From contig SKWV01000269.1 in assembly GCA_007128755.1 (NCBI GenBank), positions 1-5,930 on the forward strand: a stretch of DNA of 5,930 nt, written 5' to 3'. Shown piece by piece: positions 5,653 through 5,930 of this stretch (position 1 is the first letter of the stretch; every line of letters starts with the position of its first letter). Under the pieces are notes generated by a model that saw only the letters and a list, made by a program, of their open reading frames with translations, did no database searches and was not told the origin of the DNA. This DNA comes from Trueperaceae bacterium. Lineage in GTDB: Bacteria > Deinococcota > Deinococci > Deinococcales > Trueperaceae. Made by a program: the position numbers and the translations under genes.

Positions 5653-5930
5653 ATGATCCCGACGCACCTGCGTACGACCATCATCGGAGTCCTGTCGGCG
5701 GCGCTGCTGAGCGGATGTTCCGCCCCCTCCATCACGCTGGCCGTACCATCCATCGTCGTCCCGGCCGAGACCACGGTCGGCACCGTCTGCTACGCCGCGG
5801 GAGAGGCGACGACGACGCTCCGCGTCCGTTCCGCCACCTACCGCGCCACCGCCACGTACCGAAGTGACGGGGACTTGATCGGGACGTCGGATGATGTGGA
5901 GGTCCGGATCTTCGGTCGAGCCACCGCACC
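5653..5930 (+). CDS. Putative lipoprotein, 3' end beyond the window
   Basis: An open frame of 92 codons runs from ATG 5653 to the window edge with no stop. It encodes a lipoprotein signal peptide: MIPTHLRTT, a hydrophobic core, and the lipobox LSGC with the lipidated cysteine at residue 22. The mature part starts CSAPSITLAVPSIVVPAETT and continues Thr/Val/Arg-rich with alternating hydrophobic residues (for example ATTTLRVRSATYRATATY), which suggests beta structure. One more cysteine is at about residue 47. The family is not recognised. GAGGG sits only 1 nt before the ATG, too close to be an efficient ribosome binding site, so a leaderless start is possible. An in-frame ATG at 5623 would add ten residues (MTARQRRLEG) and a more basic N-terminus. 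The gene diverges from the regulator, so control by it is possible but unproven. Confidence 0.7.
   Translation, partial: MIPTHLRTTIIGVLSAALLSGCSAPSITLAVPSIVVPAETTVGTVCYAAGEATTTLRVRSATYRATATYRSDGDLIGTSDDVEVRIFGRATA

Noticed and set aside
5732..5929. Minus-strand open frame at the right edge
   Set aside because: It is antisense to the lipoprotein gene and has an Arg/Ser/Pro-rich shadow composition.
1..5930. CRISPR array, tRNA, rRNA, insertion sequence or phage genes
   Set aside because: I looked for regularly spaced repeats, cloverleaf-like stretches, transposase motifs and terminal inverted repeats and saw none.

Overview
This is a GC-rich bacterial fragment (roughly two thirds G+C by eye). 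It carries four complete protein genes, all on the minus strand, and two partial genes that run off the two ends. The winged-helix/BTAD/ATPase/TPR regulator, the DUF4242 protein, the signal peptide ending in Ala-Ala before Gln, and TANNNT boxes set 5-7 nt before start codons would suit a Deinococcota (Truepera-like), Chloroflexota or actinobacterial genome. I cannot choose between these from the sequence, and nothing points to a phage, plasmid or insertion sequence.

Layout, right to left along minus-strand transcription. At the right edge, on the plus strand, a lipoprotein gene begins at 5653 and leaves the window. It is divergent from a 1144-residue regulator (5531 down to 2097). The roughly 120-nt gap between them holds a TANNNT box just before each start codon, so both mRNAs may be leaderless or nearly so. 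After the regulator comes a small DUF4242 gene (2017 to 1754). It appears to have its own promoter, which overlaps the regulator's stop codon and a perfect 10-bp palindrome, and a hairpin directly in front of its ribosome binding site. A strong GC hairpin (1695-1728) follows and looks like a terminator.

The next group starts with a secreted protein of unknown family (1622 to 873). After an 83-nt gap containing a stable hairpin comes a polytopic membrane protein (789 to 175) with a twice-repeated His/Glu motif. Last is the start of another minus-strand gene (82 or 205, to beyond position 1).

The most unusual feature is at the left end. The ribosome-binding-site-plus-start region of the leftmost gene exists twice, 123 nt apart and in the same reading frame. 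The outer copy lies inside the 3' end of the membrane-protein gene. The two halves of the membrane protein also look like an internal duplication carrying the same conserved polar residues. Taken together, the secreted protein, the His/Glu membrane protein and the DUF4242 protein (a family with a nickel-binding member) could handle a metal or redox ligand in the envelope under control of the large regulator. That functional link is inference from neighbourhood only.
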